Of a stretch of 64,000 nt of DNA, positions 1 to 8,033 are shown in pieces. Below the pieces are notes generated by a model. It was given only the letters and a program-made list of their open reading frames with translations, was not told the origin of the DNA and ran no database searches. Source of the DNA: Phenylobacterium sp. (GTDB lineage Bacteria; Pseudomonadota; Alphaproteobacteria; Caulobacterales; Caulobacteraceae). How positions within the stretch are numbered: position 1 is the stretch's first letter; each line of letters opens with the position of its first letter. The position numbers and the translations under genes were made by a program. Where the stretch lies: contig NZ_JAUXVZ010000048.1 of NCBI RefSeq assembly GCF_030680185.1, forward strand, positions 1 through 64,000, in the 5' to 3' direction.

Positions 1-412
1 GGGCGCGGATGATCGTCTCGAGCTCATCGCCGGTGCCCACCGGCACGGTGGACTTGGTCACCACCACGGTGAAGCCGTCCATCAGGTCGGCGATCTCTGC
101 AGCCGCGGCATAGACATAGGACAGGTCCGCATGGCCATCGCCCCGGCGCGACGGCGTGCCGACGGCGATGAACACCGCATCGGCCTTGGCCACCGCCGCG
201 GCGGCCTCGGTTTCGAAGAACAGCCGGCCAGCCGCCACATTGCGCGCCACCAGCCCCTCAAGCCCCGGCTCGAAGATCGGGATGCCCCCCGTCCGCAGGC
301 GCTCGATCTTGCCCGCGTCCTTGTCGATGCACGTCACCACATGCCCGAAGTCGGCGAAGCAGGCCCCGCTCACCAGGCCCACATAGCCCGTCCCGATCAT
401 CGCTACTTGCAT
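1..412 (-). CDS. ugd: UDP-glucose 6-dehydrogenase, 3' end cut by window edge
   Basis: N-terminal 137 residues of a UDP-glucose/GDP-mannose dehydrogenase, which oxidises UDP-glucose to UDP-glucuronate in the cytoplasm for surface polysaccharide synthesis. The start reads MQVAMIGTGYVGLVSGACF, a Rossmann GxGxxG NAD-binding motif, followed by the family signatures CIDKDAGKI, IFEPGLEGLV and IAVGTPSRRGDG, and TKSTVPVGTG near the edge. The ATG lies at 412-410 and overlaps the last 10 bases of the guanylyltransferase-fusion gene upstream, so the two are probably translated together. With the UDP-glucuronate epimerase at 2808-3791 it would supply UDP-glucuronate and UDP-galacturonate. The catalytic cysteine lies outside the window. 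Confidence 0.95.
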   Translation of the reverse strand, partial: MQVAMIGTGYVGLVSGACFADFGHVVTCIDKDAGKIERLRTGGIPIFEPGLEGLVARNVAAGRLFFETEAAAAVAKADAVFIAVGTPSRRGDGHADLSYVYAAAAEIADLMDGFTVVVTKSTVPVGTGDELETIIRA

Positions 413-2595
413 GCGTTGGTCCTAGATCCTTTAAGAACGCCGACGCCGGCCAAGCCCAGGCTCGCGGCGGCGATGTGGTAGAAGGAGCTGGCGGGCGACG
501 GCTCCTCAACAAACGCCCCAGCGGCGCCCAGCCGATCCCGCCACCCTCCCCGCGCCGGGGTCTCAAGGTAGCGGGCCAGGGCCTGGGCGGGCGCGAGGGC
601 GTCCTGCTCCAGGATCAGGGCGGCCTTCAGCCACTCGGTCTGCGGCCACAGGCGGGCGTTTGCGTCGCGCACGGTGAAATCGTCGTTCAGGGCGTTGATG
701 GCCACGCCGCGCTTGGCGTCTATGCCGCGCAGGCCGGCGGCGTAGAGGCGCCGCGCGGCTTGGCCGCAATCGGCGTCGTCGGTGCGCGCAGCCCAGCGGG
801 CCAGCAGCCAGGCCCACTCGAACTGGTGGCCGGGCTCGATGAGGCGGCCGTCGTCGCCGGGCGCCGGCGCCCAGGTCTCGTCGAAAAACTCCCGCAGGAA
901 GCCGCCTTCGACGTCGATGAAGCGACTCAGGGCCAGCTCGACGATCTCGGCGGCCAGGGCCTGCCACTCCAGCCCGCCGCCGCTCTCGGCCCAGGCCATG
1001 GCGGCCTCAAGCAGGTGCATGTGGGCGTTGGCCTGGAAGGGATGGTCACCGGCTTCGCGAAATCCGCCGGCGGGGTGGCGCATGACCTGGAGGGCGGCGA
1101 GCAGACGCTGACCCTCGCCGGCCAGATCGGTATGACCGGGATCGGCCTGGTTCAGCGTCGCCATGGCCAGCAGGGCGAAGGCCTGATCATAGAGGGCTGC
1201 GGTCTCATCGAGGGGCTCGCCGTCGTTCGACACCACGGCGCGGAACAGGCCGTCTGGGCGACGATAGCGGGCCAGGAAATAGTCCATGCCGTGCCAGGCC
1301 GCCTGACGCCAGGGCCCCTGCCAGCCCATCAGGCCGGCGGTAGCGTAGACAAAAGTCTGGCGCGTCTGGACGCGGGAGCGCCGCGGCGCCTCCACCGGCG
1401 CGCCTTCCGGGGTCAAGGCTTCGCGGAAGCCGCCGCCCACGTGATCGGCCCCGAGCGTCCACCACAACGGCAGGGCGCTGGTCTTCAGCCACTGGTCGAA
1501 CCAGACGGCCGCCTGACTGAGGGTTTGGAAAGGCGCGGCCGGCGCCACGGCCTCACGGCCCTTGGCCTTCAGCTGATCCACAGCGGTCTTGACCTGCTGG
1601 CTGGAGGCCAGGTCACAGACCAGAACCTGCCCCCCATCGGCCACCACGGCAATGTCCTTGACCCCCACCAAGGTCACCTGAAGGCCCGCTGGCGCGCGGA
1701 CCAGGCAGTCGCTCGCGCCGACCATCAGGGCGTCGCCCCGGACGGCGTTGCCCGCCTCGTCCTTGTCGCTGGCCTGCCAGACCGCGTCCCAGGCGCCAAG
1801 GTCGGACCACGCGAAATCCACCGGCAGCACGGCCGCCCGCTGGGTCTTCTCCATGACCGCATAGTCGATGGAGATCTTGGGCGCCGTGCGGAAGCTCTCC
1901 GCCAGGGCGCCTTGGCCCAGAGCGCACGAGCCCACGGCGGCCCGGGCGGCTTGCGCGATGGCGGGTGCGAAGGCGTCCAGCTCGGCCAGCAGAACCTCGG
2001 CCCCGACCACGAAATTGCCGCTGTTCCAGAGATAGCCGGCCTCGATATAGGCCTGCGCCGTCGCCGCATCAGGCTTCTCGACGAAGGCCAGTACGGGGCG
2101 AACCGGTCCCGGCCCCTGGCCGGGCGAGATATAGCCATAGGCCGTCGACGGGCCATCGGGTCGCATGCCCAGGGTCACGATCTGCCCCTCACGCGCAGCG
2201 TCCACGGCGGTCAGGGCGGCGGATCGGAAGGCCGCCCCATCGGGCATATGGTGATCGGCGGCGACGACGACGGCCACGCCTTCAGAGTCGCGGCCAGCGA
2301 TCCAGGCGCAGGCTGCGGCCATGGCCGGGGCGGAGTCGCGGGGCTCGGGCTCAAGAAGCACCGTGGCGGAGACGCCGATCTCGGCGAGTTGCGCGGCGAT
2401 CAGCTCGCCGTGGGCGACACCGGCCACCACCACAAGATCGCCCGCCTCACCGAGGTCGGCCACGCGCAGCACCGTCTCCTGGAACATGGAGCGGGCGCCG
2501 ACCAGGGGGAGAAACTGCTTGGGATGAGCCGGCCGGGACGCCGGCCAAAGGCGCGAGCCAGCGCCGCCGCACATGATGACGGGATAGATGGCCAA
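403..2595 (-). CDS. Mannose-1-phosphate guanylyltransferase fused to an AGE-family isomerase/epimerase domain
   Basis: 730 residues in two parts. Residues about 1-345 are a GDP-mannose pyrophosphorylase: GGAGSRLWPASRPAHPKQF is the nucleotide-binding signature, with FVEKPDAATA, SIDYAVMEKT and FAWSDLGAWDAVW later. Residues about 360-725 form an (alpha/alpha)6 barrel of the N-acylglucosamine 2-epimerase superfamily, shown by HMHLLEAAMAWAE and EPGHQFEWAWLLARWA. The usual bifunctional ManC/AlgA enzyme carries a cupin-type phosphomannose isomerase at this end, so the AGE domain probably replaces it, making GDP-mannose from fructose-6-phosphate (inference). The start is TTG at 2595, preceded at short distance by a GGGGGAAG ribosome site; the next in-frame ATG would cut into the nucleotide-binding motif. 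Overlaps ugd by 10 bases. Confidence 0.9.
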   Translation of the reverse strand: MAIYPVIMCGGAGSRLWPASRPAHPKQFLPLVGARSMFQETVLRVADLGEAGDLVVVAGVAHGELIAAQLAEIGVSATVLLEPEPRDSAPAMAAACAWIAGRDSEGVAVVVAADHHMPDGAAFRSAALTAVDAAREGQIVTLGMRPDGPSTAYGYISPGQGPGPVRPVLAFVEKPDAATAQAYIEAGYLWNSGNFVVGAEVLLAELDAFAPAIAQAARAAVGSCALGQGALAESFRTAPKISIDYAVMEKTQRAAVLPVDFAWSDLGAWDAVWQASDKDEAGNAVRGDALMVGASDCLVRAPAGLQVTLVGVKDIAVVADGGQVLVCDLASSQQVKTAVDQLKAKGREAVAPAAPFQTLSQAAVWFDQWLKTSALPLWWTLGADHVGGGFREALTPEGAPVEAPRRSRVQTRQTFVYATAGLMGWQGPWRQAAWHGMDYFLARYRRPDGLFRAVVSNDGEPLDETAALYDQAFALLAMATLNQADPGHTDLAGEGQRLLAALQVMRHPAGGFREAGDHPFQANAHMHLLEAAMAWAESGGGLEWQALAAEIVELALSRFIDVEGGFLREFFDETWAPAPGDDGRLIEPGHQFEWAWLLARWAARTDDADCGQAARRLYAAGLRGIDAKRGVAINALNDDFTVRDANARLWPQTEWLKAALILEQDALAPAQALARYLETPARGGWRDRLGAAGAFVEEPSPASSFYHIAAASLGLAGVGVLKGSRTNACK

Positions 2596-2807
2596 CTGAA
2601 GTCTTCCCCCGCACTATGGCGTGTCGCGATGGGACCGAGATACGCCCCCTCGCGCGAAAATGCGCCGCCTCTCGGTTAGCGTGCAATTCCCACGCCGGCC
2701 AAGCCTAAAGCCGCTCATTCTGCGCGGCGGCTGCTTATCGGCTGTATTTATTGCGCGCGCATCACAGACGCCCCTGCGCCTGTGCGCGAACTCTGCGCAT
2801 TTGGGGC

Positions 2808-3791
2808 TCAGGCGCCTTCGCCATAAAAGTCGCGACGCCAGGCGACGAAGCGCGGAACGCCCTCCTCCAGCGACACCTTGGGCGCATAGCCGGTGAGCGC
2901 CTTAAGCTTGGAGATGTCGGCATAGGTGGTGGTCACGTCCCCGGGCTGCATGGGCAGGAACACCTTCTGCGCCGTCCTCCCCAGCGCCTGCTCCAACAGC
3001 TCAATCATGCGCATCAGGCCCACCGGGCGGCTGTCGCCGATATTGAGGATGCGGTTGACGCCCGGCTCGGGCGGGTGATCCAGGGCGCCGATCACGCCAT
3101 CGACGATGTCGTCGATATAGGTGAAGTCGCGGGCCATCTCACCCTGGCCGAAGACCTCGATAGGTTCGCCGGCCAGGATCTTCTCGGTGAACGAGAAATA
3201 GGCCATGTCGGGACGGCCCCAGGGACCATAGACGGTGAAGAACCGCAGGCCGGTCTGAGGAAAGCCGTAAAGCTTGCCATAGGCGAAGCTCATCAGCTCG
3301 CAGGCCCGCTTGGTGGCGGCATAAAGCGAGACCGGCGCGTCGACGGCGTCCTCCTCGCAAAAACCCACCCCATCGCCGGGTCGGTCGCCATAGACCGAAC
3401 TGGACGAGGCATAGACCAGGTGCTCGAAGCCTGGCGCATGCCGGCAGGCCTCCATCACCGACAGATGGCCCGCCAGGTTGGAGCGCTCATAGGCGAAGGG
3501 GTTTTCGATCGAGTGGCGAACGCCGGCCTGGGCGGCTAGGTGCACTACACGGCGGGCGCGGCTTTCGGCCATCACGGCGGCGAAGGCCGGCGCATCGGCG
3601 ATGTCCATGCGCACCATGCGGAACGCCGGATGAGCCTCCAGCCGAGCCGCCCGGGCCGCCTTCAGCGCAGGATCATAATAGGCGTTGAAGTCATCCACGC
3701 CGACCACGGCCTCGCCGCGGGCCAGCAGGCGCTCTGCCACATGCATGCCGATAAAGCCGGCTGCGCCGGTGACAATGACGGGCGCCGCCAT
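2808..3791 (-). CDS. UDP-glucuronate 4-epimerase-like NAD-dependent epimerase
   Basis: 327-residue extended short-chain dehydrogenase. The N-terminus has the NAD motif GAAGFIGMHVAERLL, then DDFNAYYDPALK, HLAAQAGVRHS, SSSSVYGD and the catalytic YAATK (Y-x3-K). The DDFNAYYDP and AGVRHSIENP signatures are those of UDP-glucuronate epimerases (CapI/LpsL group), which convert UDP-glucuronate to UDP-galacturonate for capsule or lipopolysaccharide. ATG at 3791 was chosen; an in-frame TTG lies two codons upstream. It sits 212 bases upstream of the guanylyltransferase fusion on the same strand, consistent with one polysaccharide precursor operon ending in ugd. dTDP-glucose dehydratase is a less likely alternative. 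Confidence 0.9.
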   Translation of the reverse strand: MAAPVIVTGAAGFIGMHVAERLLARGEAVVGVDDFNAYYDPALKAARAARLEAHPAFRMVRMDIADAPAFAAVMAESRARRVVHLAAQAGVRHSIENPFAYERSNLAGHLSVMEACRHAPGFEHLVYASSSSVYGDRPGDGVGFCEEDAVDAPVSLYAATKRACELMSFAYGKLYGFPQTGLRFFTVYGPWGRPDMAYFSFTEKILAGEPIEVFGQGEMARDFTYIDDIVDGVIGALDHPPEPGVNRILNIGDSRPVGLMRMIELLEQALGRTAQKVFLPMQPGDVTTTYADISKLKALTGYAPKVSLEEGVPRFVAWRRDFYGEGA

Positions 3792-3897
3792 GACCAAGCT
3801 CTGAACTCCGCATCAAGACCGCGGCGATTTGAGACCGCCGAAGCGCGCAGGGGTCGCATGAAACAAGGACAAGGTGAAGCGCGCGCAGCCGCGATGT

Positions 3898-4083
3898 TTA
3901 GTCCGACTTGTGCTGCGGCTTGTCCTTGCGGGAGGTAGAGGCCATCTTCTCCAGCTCCTTCTCGCTCATGGAATCGACCATGGACTTGGAGGCGCCTTTC
4001 AGATCGGACTTGGGCGTGTCGCCGCGCTTGGCCGAGAGGGCGGCGCCGGCGGCCTTCTGTTGAGCTGCGGACTTGGCGGGCAT
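3898..4083 (-). CDS. DUF3008 family small protein
   Basis: 61-residue, lysine- and serine-rich protein beginning MPAKSAAQQKAAGAALSAKRG and ending with a charged tail; LKGASKSMVDSMSEKELE is the DUF3008 signature. The function of the family is not known. The start ATG at 4083 has a clear AGGAG seven bases upstream; a longer reading that begins MHHREF lacks this. It stands alone between the epimerase gene and the 3' end of the intron-containing tRNA-Leu gene, all on the minus strand. The very hydrophilic, low-complexity composition suggests a small abundant stress or nucleic-acid-associated protein, but that is only an inference. Confidence 0.85.
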   Translation of the reverse strand: MPAKSAAQQKAAGAALSAKRGDTPKSDLKGASKSMVDSMSEKELEKMASTSRKDKPQHKSD

Positions 4084-4160
4084 ATCGCATCTCCTGAACT
4101 CGCGGTGATGCACAGCAAACCGAGCGTCATGGCCCGAAGTTCCAGACCCGTCAGGGAGCT

Positions 4161-4471
4161 TGGTGCGGACGGCGGGAATCGAACCCGCACTTCCTTTCGG
4201 AAAACAGATTTTCGTACCACTTCGGCTTTCGCCGCCCGCCCGGTCGCCCGGGCTGTTCGTGGTCTGGACTATCCCTTCGCCCTAGCCGCAAGGCCTTAGG
4301 CGCCGCCCGTCTAGTCTCTACACCTTCCCCCGGCGAACCGGGGGCTTGGCTCGGGATTAGCCTAGGTCGCCCCTTAGCCTTCCCCGAATTTGAGCGGTTC
4401 TACGCCGCGGATTTCCCCGCGGGCACTCTGAAGTCAAAGTCTGCTGCGTCTACCAGTTTCGCCACGTCCGC
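4161..4471 (-). tRNA. tRNA-Leu(UAA) interrupted by a group I intron
   Basis: The 5' exon (4471-4437, 35 nt) has acceptor strand GCGGACG, a D arm with the GCG/CGC stem and the anticodon stem GCAGA followed by C-T-T. The 3' exon (4212-4161, 52 nt) begins AAAA-TCTGT, closing the anticodon stem, then a long variable arm (TTCC-GAAA-GGAA), T arm GCGGG-TTCGATT-CCCGC, acceptor CGTCCGC, discriminator A and an encoded CCA. Joined, the seven-base anticodon loop is C-T-T-A-A-A-A, so the anticodon is UAA; the long variable arm and discriminator A fit leucine. All stems pair. The intron lies between anticodon positions 34 and 35. Confidence 0.93.
4213..4436 (-). ncRNA. Group I self-splicing intron (IC3-like) in tRNA-Leu(UAA)
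   Basis: 224-nt intron with no open frame. The 5' exon end ACUU pairs with internal guide GAGU (4428-4425), giving the conserved U·G pair at the splice site, and the last intron base is G (4213). Core elements match the tRNA-Leu intron type: P/Q segment at 4360-4345 (CTAATCCCGAGCCAAG), R at 4324-4307 (GTGTAGAGACTAGACGG) and S at 4277-4261 (AAGGGATAGTCCAGACC), where GACTA of R pairs with TAGTC of S as P7. Hairpins with UUCG (4344-4327) and GNRA-type loops (GCGA at 4253-4238) stabilise the fold. Splicing in vivo or in vitro is inferred from these features. Confidence 0.92.
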
Positions 4472-4563
4472 ATGGTCAGGGTCGTGCCACAGCCACGGAC
4501 GGCGCGCGAGGGAGAACTGAGCGAAAGGCGTTCGGCGAAAGGCCGGCTTAACCTCGGGCGCCT

Positions 4564-5595
4564 ATGTTTGCCCCCTCGCAACCGCAACGGACAGATCAAG
4601 TGGAACGGCGCAGGTTTCCCCGCCCCTCCGTCCGAGCGTCCGACCGTCCCCGGACAAGAGTCGCCGTTCTGGGCGGCGAAATCGATCTGGCGCGCCCTGA
4701 AGAGGTGATGGCCGCGCTCACCGCCTGGGTCGAGGCCGACACGCCGGCTCTGATCGCCAACCACAATCTGCACAGTCTCTATCTTCTTCGGCGGCGCCCT
4801 GAACTAGCGACCTTCTTTGCTGCGGCCGACCTTATCGAGGCGGACTCGACCCCCCTCCTGGCCTTCGCCGCCCTGCTGGGCCTGCCAGCGCGGCCCTTCC
4901 ATCGCTGCACCTATCTCGACTGGCGCCCCCACTTCTGGAGCCTGGCCGACCGTCATGGCTGGCGGGTCTTCTATCTGGGCGCGGCGCCCGGCGTGGCGCA
5001 GCAGGCGGCCGAGCGCCTGTCCGCTGACTATCCTGGCGCGGCGATCGGCGTCCACGACGGCTATTTCGATGCTGCGCCAGGGTCGGCCGACAACACAGCC
5101 GTGCGCGAGGAGATCGCCGCCTTCGCCCCCGATGTCCTGATGGTCGGCATGGGGATGCCGCGGCAGGAGCTGTGGATTTTGGACAACCGCGCCGCCCTGC
5201 CGCCTTGCGTGATCCTGCCGGTCGGGGCGGCTTTCGACTATGAGGCGGGCGCCCAGAAGGCGGCGCCCCGCTGGATGGGACGGGCGGGGCTCGAATGGCT
5301 GTTCCGCCTGGTGGCCGATCCCCGGCGGCTCTGGCGGCGCTATGGGGTCGAGCCCTGGTTCCTGCTCGGGCCAGCCCTCGCCGATCTCGGTGTGGCGCAC
5401 CGCGAAGGCCGCCTATGGCGGCGGACGCGCTCAGGCCGCCTGCCGGTCACCCAGCCGGTCGGCGAGGCGGCCCCAGTTCAGCGTGGCCTGAATCTGGGCG
5501 TAGACCGCGGCGAGCCAGCCGCGCCGGCGCAGATCGAGAAAGACCTCGTCGCTGAGCGTCCGAAAACGGGACTCGTCGATGGTGAGAAAGCCTGA
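4564..5595 (+). CDS. WecG/TagA/CpsF family glycosyltransferase
   Basis: Transfers a sugar (ManNAc-type in known members) onto a lipid-linked intermediate at the inner membrane during polysaccharide assembly. Family landmarks run in order: IEADSTPLLAFAALLGLP, VFYLGAAPGVAQQAAERL, HDGYFDAAPG, DVLMVGMGMPRQELWI, then FDYEAGAQKAAPRWM and GLEWLFRLVADPRRLWRRY. The family body ends near residue 285 (VEPWFLL); the last roughly 55-60 residues have no family look and are read through the 3' end of the opposite-strand SapC gene (5431-5595). The ATG at 4564 is accepted, but the first 40 residues are unlike the family and an internal GTG is possible. It starts about 90 bases from the divergent tRNA-Leu. Confidence 0.88.
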   Translation: MFAPSQPQRTDQVERRRFPRPSVRASDRPRTRVAVLGGEIDLARPEEVMAALTAWVEADTPALIANHNLHSLYLLRRRPELATFFAAADLIEADSTPLLAFAALLGLPARPFHRCTYLDWRPHFWSLADRHGWRVFYLGAAPGVAQQAAERLSADYPGAAIGVHDGYFDAAPGSADNTAVREEIAAFAPDVLMVGMGMPRQELWILDNRAALPPCVILPVGAAFDYEAGAQKAAPRWMGRAGLEWLFRLVADPRRLWRRYGVEPWFLLGPALADLGVAHREGRLWRRTRSGRLPVTQPVGEAAPVQRGLNLGVDRGEPAAPAQIEKDLVAERPKTGLVDGEKA

Positions 5596-6144
5596 CAGGG
5601 ACACCTTGACCCCGTCGGGGACGTCCACGACGGCCGTGCGGCTTTCCAGCAGATCAAGCTCCAGCAGTCGTGCGATGAACGGCGTGGTGGCCCGCTCGGC
5701 GGCCTGGGCAGACCGGCAGAAGGCCATGGCCGAGTCCAGGATCGCGCTTGGCCCTTCATTCTCGAACAGGGGCGTACCGAAGGTATCGCTCAGCACCTCG
5801 GGCTGGTCGTCGATACACAGGGCGATCATCTCGCCGTCCTGCGCGAGCAGGAAGGGATAGCGTCGGACATAGCTGGGCACATAGGCGCCCTCGCGCCAGC
5901 GGCCTTTTCCGTCAACGAAGAGGTTTTCGCCGTCGCGCAGGCCGAGGATCGCCAGGGGCCGGGGACGGGCCTCCGCGGTGAAGGCGATCGGATACCACTG
6001 CGCGGCCAAGGGGATTTCAGAGAGGGTCAAGGGGACCGCGTTGGCCCCGCTCGCAAACCGGAAGTCCAGGGGCGTGCGCAGACGCATCGCCCCGTGTTTG
6101 GCGAAGGTGATCGGTGAAACATTCTGGTAGAAGAGCGGCGTCAT
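5431..6144 (-). CDS. SapC family protein
   Basis: 237 residues matching the SapC family, named after a protein of the surface-array gene cluster of Campylobacter. Visible features are the start MTPLFYQNVSPIT, WYPIAFTAEARPRPLAILGL, a YVRRYPFLLA block and FLTIDESRF near the C-terminus. No signal peptide or membrane span is evident. The biochemical role is not established; members often sit near exported or surface-structure genes, which fits the polysaccharide genes around it. Its 3' end overlaps the tail of the convergent WecG-type gene by 165 bases, and its 5' end is divergent from the methyltransferase at 6351. Confidence 0.85.
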   Translation of the reverse strand: MTPLFYQNVSPITFAKHGAMRLRTPLDFRFASGANAVPLTLSEIPLAAQWYPIAFTAEARPRPLAILGLRDGENLFVDGKGRWREGAYVPSYVRRYPFLLAQDGEMIALCIDDQPEVLSDTFGTPLFENEGPSAILDSAMAFCRSAQAAERATTPFIARLLELDLLESRTAVVDVPDGVKVSLSGFLTIDESRFRTLSDEVFLDLRRRGWLAAVYAQIQATLNWGRLADRLGDRQAA

Positions 6145-6350
6145 GCCGGGGCCCGCCCCCTTATTTAAACGAACTTATCTGGAGTCGGTCCATCTAAACG
6201 GCTCCTCCGGCGCGGATGCAAGACTAGGGCCGCCGATAGACCCGGGTCTTTTCGCCCCATCAGCCATTCGGCGTGGCCGTCGCATCCGGCTCCAAAGCCG
6301 TATATTCGCCAGGCGCCGACCTGCGCCCTCGTATGAAGAGATACCCAAAA

Positions 6351-6965
6351 ATGCTTCCTCTCCCCTTGGACATCGACCAGATCAAAGGCTTCCTGGATCC
6401 GGCGGAGGGGGCTGCTCTGCAGCGGGCGGCCCTGGCTGGCGCGCGCCTCGGCGCCTGTCTGGAGATCGGCGCCTATTGCGGCAAGTCGGCGGTCTATATC
6501 GGCACGGCCTGCAAGAGCGTGGGCGCCGCCCTGTTCTCGATCGACCACCACCGGGGCTCTGAAGAAAACCAGCCGGGCTGGGAATACCACGATGCCGAGT
6601 TGTGGGACGCCGAGGCCGGCGCGCTGGACACCCTGCCCGTCCTGCGCCGCACCCTGCGGGCTGCGGACCTGGAGGAGACCGTCATTCCGGTCGTCGGGCG
6701 TTCAGCCAAGGTCGCCGCCCTCTGGGGCGGGCGGCTGGGCTTTCTGTTCATCGATGGCGGCCACACCATGGAGGCGGCTCTGGCCGACTATCGCGGATGG
6801 ACGCCCCACCTTGTGGCCGGGGGGCTGCTTGCGATCCACGACGTTTTCCCCGATCCGGCCGATGGGGGGCGCCCGCCCTTCGAAATCTATCAGCGGGCGC
6901 TGGCCTCCGACCTGTTTGAGGAGGTCGAGGCGGTCAAGAGCCTGCGGGTGCTGCGCCGTCTCTGA
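6351..6965 (+). CDS. Class I SAM-dependent methyltransferase (Methyltransf_24 type)
   Basis: 204 residues. LEIGAYCGKSAVYIG is SAM-binding motif I, SIDHHRG is the acidic end of beta-2, and FLFIDGGHTMEAALADY with GGLLAIHDVFP are the family's later motifs. Relatives in polysaccharide clusters methylate sugars or act on small surface-related substrates, but the substrate here cannot be read from sequence. ATG at 6351 begins MLPLPLDIDQIKGF; an in-frame ATG at 6333 and GTG at 6273 are alternatives. It converges on the toroid-protein gene ending at 6978, 12 bases away. Confidence 0.82.
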   Translation: MLPLPLDIDQIKGFLDPAEGAALQRAALAGARLGACLEIGAYCGKSAVYIGTACKSVGAALFSIDHHRGSEENQPGWEYHDAELWDAEAGALDTLPVLRRTLRAADLEETVIPVVGRSAKVAALWGGRLGFLFIDGGHTMEAALADYRGWTPHLVAGGLLAIHDVFPDPADGGRPPFEIYQRALASDLFEEVEAVKSLRVLRRL

Positions 6966-6977
6966 CCTCGACGCGTC

Positions 6978-8033
6978 TCAGCGAACCAGAACGGAGGAGG
7001 CTCGCGTCAGGTCGTAGAGGGCGTCGTGGGCCAGGATGGCGGCAGCCTGGGTCCAGGTGGGCCGTTCCTGAGGCCAGATGATCGCCTCCTCGAACTGCCA
7101 GCCCATCCAGTAGACGCCGTCGGTATCGCGATGGGCGTCCTGCCAGGTCAAAACCTCCAGGGCCTGGGCGCGACGATCCAGGGCGACCAGGGCCATGACG
7201 AGTTCGCAGGATTCCGCCACGGTGGCCCAGGGCTGTTCGGCCACGCAGCGGCAGCCGACCCCGGGCTCGACAAACCGGCTCCATCCCGCGTCCAGCCGTT
7301 CCAGCGCGCGCTCGCCCTGAAGGGCGCCGCCGAGCATCGGATAGTACCAGTCCATGGCGAAGCCGGAGCGGTCGGCGGTCCGGTCGAACCGCTCTGGCCG
7401 ATCGCGCAGAGCTTCGCCCAGCCGCGTCTGGGCCGCCCGCCAGGTCGGTTGGGGCTCGCCGACCAGATCCGCCAGCCGAAGGGCGCAGTCCAGGCTCTTG
7501 TAGATCGAGCCGCATCCGGCGCGGACGGCGTCGTCGGCCGATGTCCCGTGAGCTTCCTGCGACCAGGAAATATCCCCCTGCGGGTGCTGCAGGCTCAGGA
7601 TGAAGTTCATCGCCGCCCGCACCATGGGCCAGTAGCGATCCGCGACCTCGGCCTCTCCGGTCAGGGTGACGAAATGCCAGACCGTGACGGCGCAATAGGC
7701 GGCGAAATTGGTGTCGCGAAAGGCCGGCGGCCGAACCCGGGCCATATGCAGACGATCGGCCATGGGCAGCATGTTGCCATACTCGCCCAGCCAGGCGCCG
7801 TCCGGGCCCTGCCGGGCCACCAGGCAATCCAGGCCGGCCCGGGCTGCGTCCCATTCGCCTGCGACCGCCAGGGCCATGACGCATTCGCCGTGGTTCCATG
7901 GGTCCCAGGGACCGCCTGTGAACCAGGGGATGGCGCCGTCAGGTTCCTGCGCCTCGAGCATGCAGGTCACCGCGCCGCCCAGGGGATCGCGCCGCCGCGG
8001 GGGCGCCCGGCGTGAAACCGCGCCAGGACTCAT
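6978..8033 (-). CDS. Alpha/alpha-toroid protein (prenyltransferase / six-hairpin glycosidase-like)
   Basis: 351 residues with repeated helical hairpin blocks: EAQEPDGAIPWFTGGPWDP, VARQGPDGAWL, LSLQHPQGDISWSQ and WQDAHRDTDGVYWMG. Each is a (Q/G)xxDGxW-type repeat of the alpha/alpha toroid fold shared by terpene cyclases, prenyltransferase beta-like proteins and six-hairpin glycosidases. No complete terpene-cyclase DxDD motif was seen, so a sugar-directed enzyme is more likely in this setting. The start ATG at 8033 overlaps the stop of the methyltransferase gene upstream as ATGA, indicating coupled translation; reading further upstream gives a proline/arginine-rich shadow of that gene. Last gene of a three-gene operon starting at 10065. 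Confidence 0.75.
   Translation of the reverse strand: MSPGAVSRRAPPRRRDPLGGAVTCMLEAQEPDGAIPWFTGGPWDPWNHGECVMALAVAGEWDAARAGLDCLVARQGPDGAWLGEYGNMLPMADRLHMARVRPPAFRDTNFAAYCAVTVWHFVTLTGEAEVADRYWPMVRAAMNFILSLQHPQGDISWSQEAHGTSADDAVRAGCGSIYKSLDCALRLADLVGEPQPTWRAAQTRLGEALRDRPERFDRTADRSGFAMDWYYPMLGGALQGERALERLDAGWSRFVEPGVGCRCVAEQPWATVAESCELVMALVALDRRAQALEVLTWQDAHRDTDGVYWMGWQFEEAIIWPQERPTWTQAAAILAHDALYDLTRASSVLVR

Noticed and set aside
475..2679. 734-codon open frame on the plus strand opposite the guanylyltransferase fusion
   Set aside because: Composition is that of an antisense shadow (glycine, arginine, leucine, histidine) without a recognisable domain, while the minus-strand frame has full family motifs.
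4161..4471. Possible tmRNA: about 311 nt with a tRNA-like 3' end and CCA
   Set aside because: The acceptor, D, anticodon, variable and T arms all pair as a leucine tRNA once the 224-nt insert is removed, and the insert carries group I core motifs; no tmRNA tag reading frame was seen.
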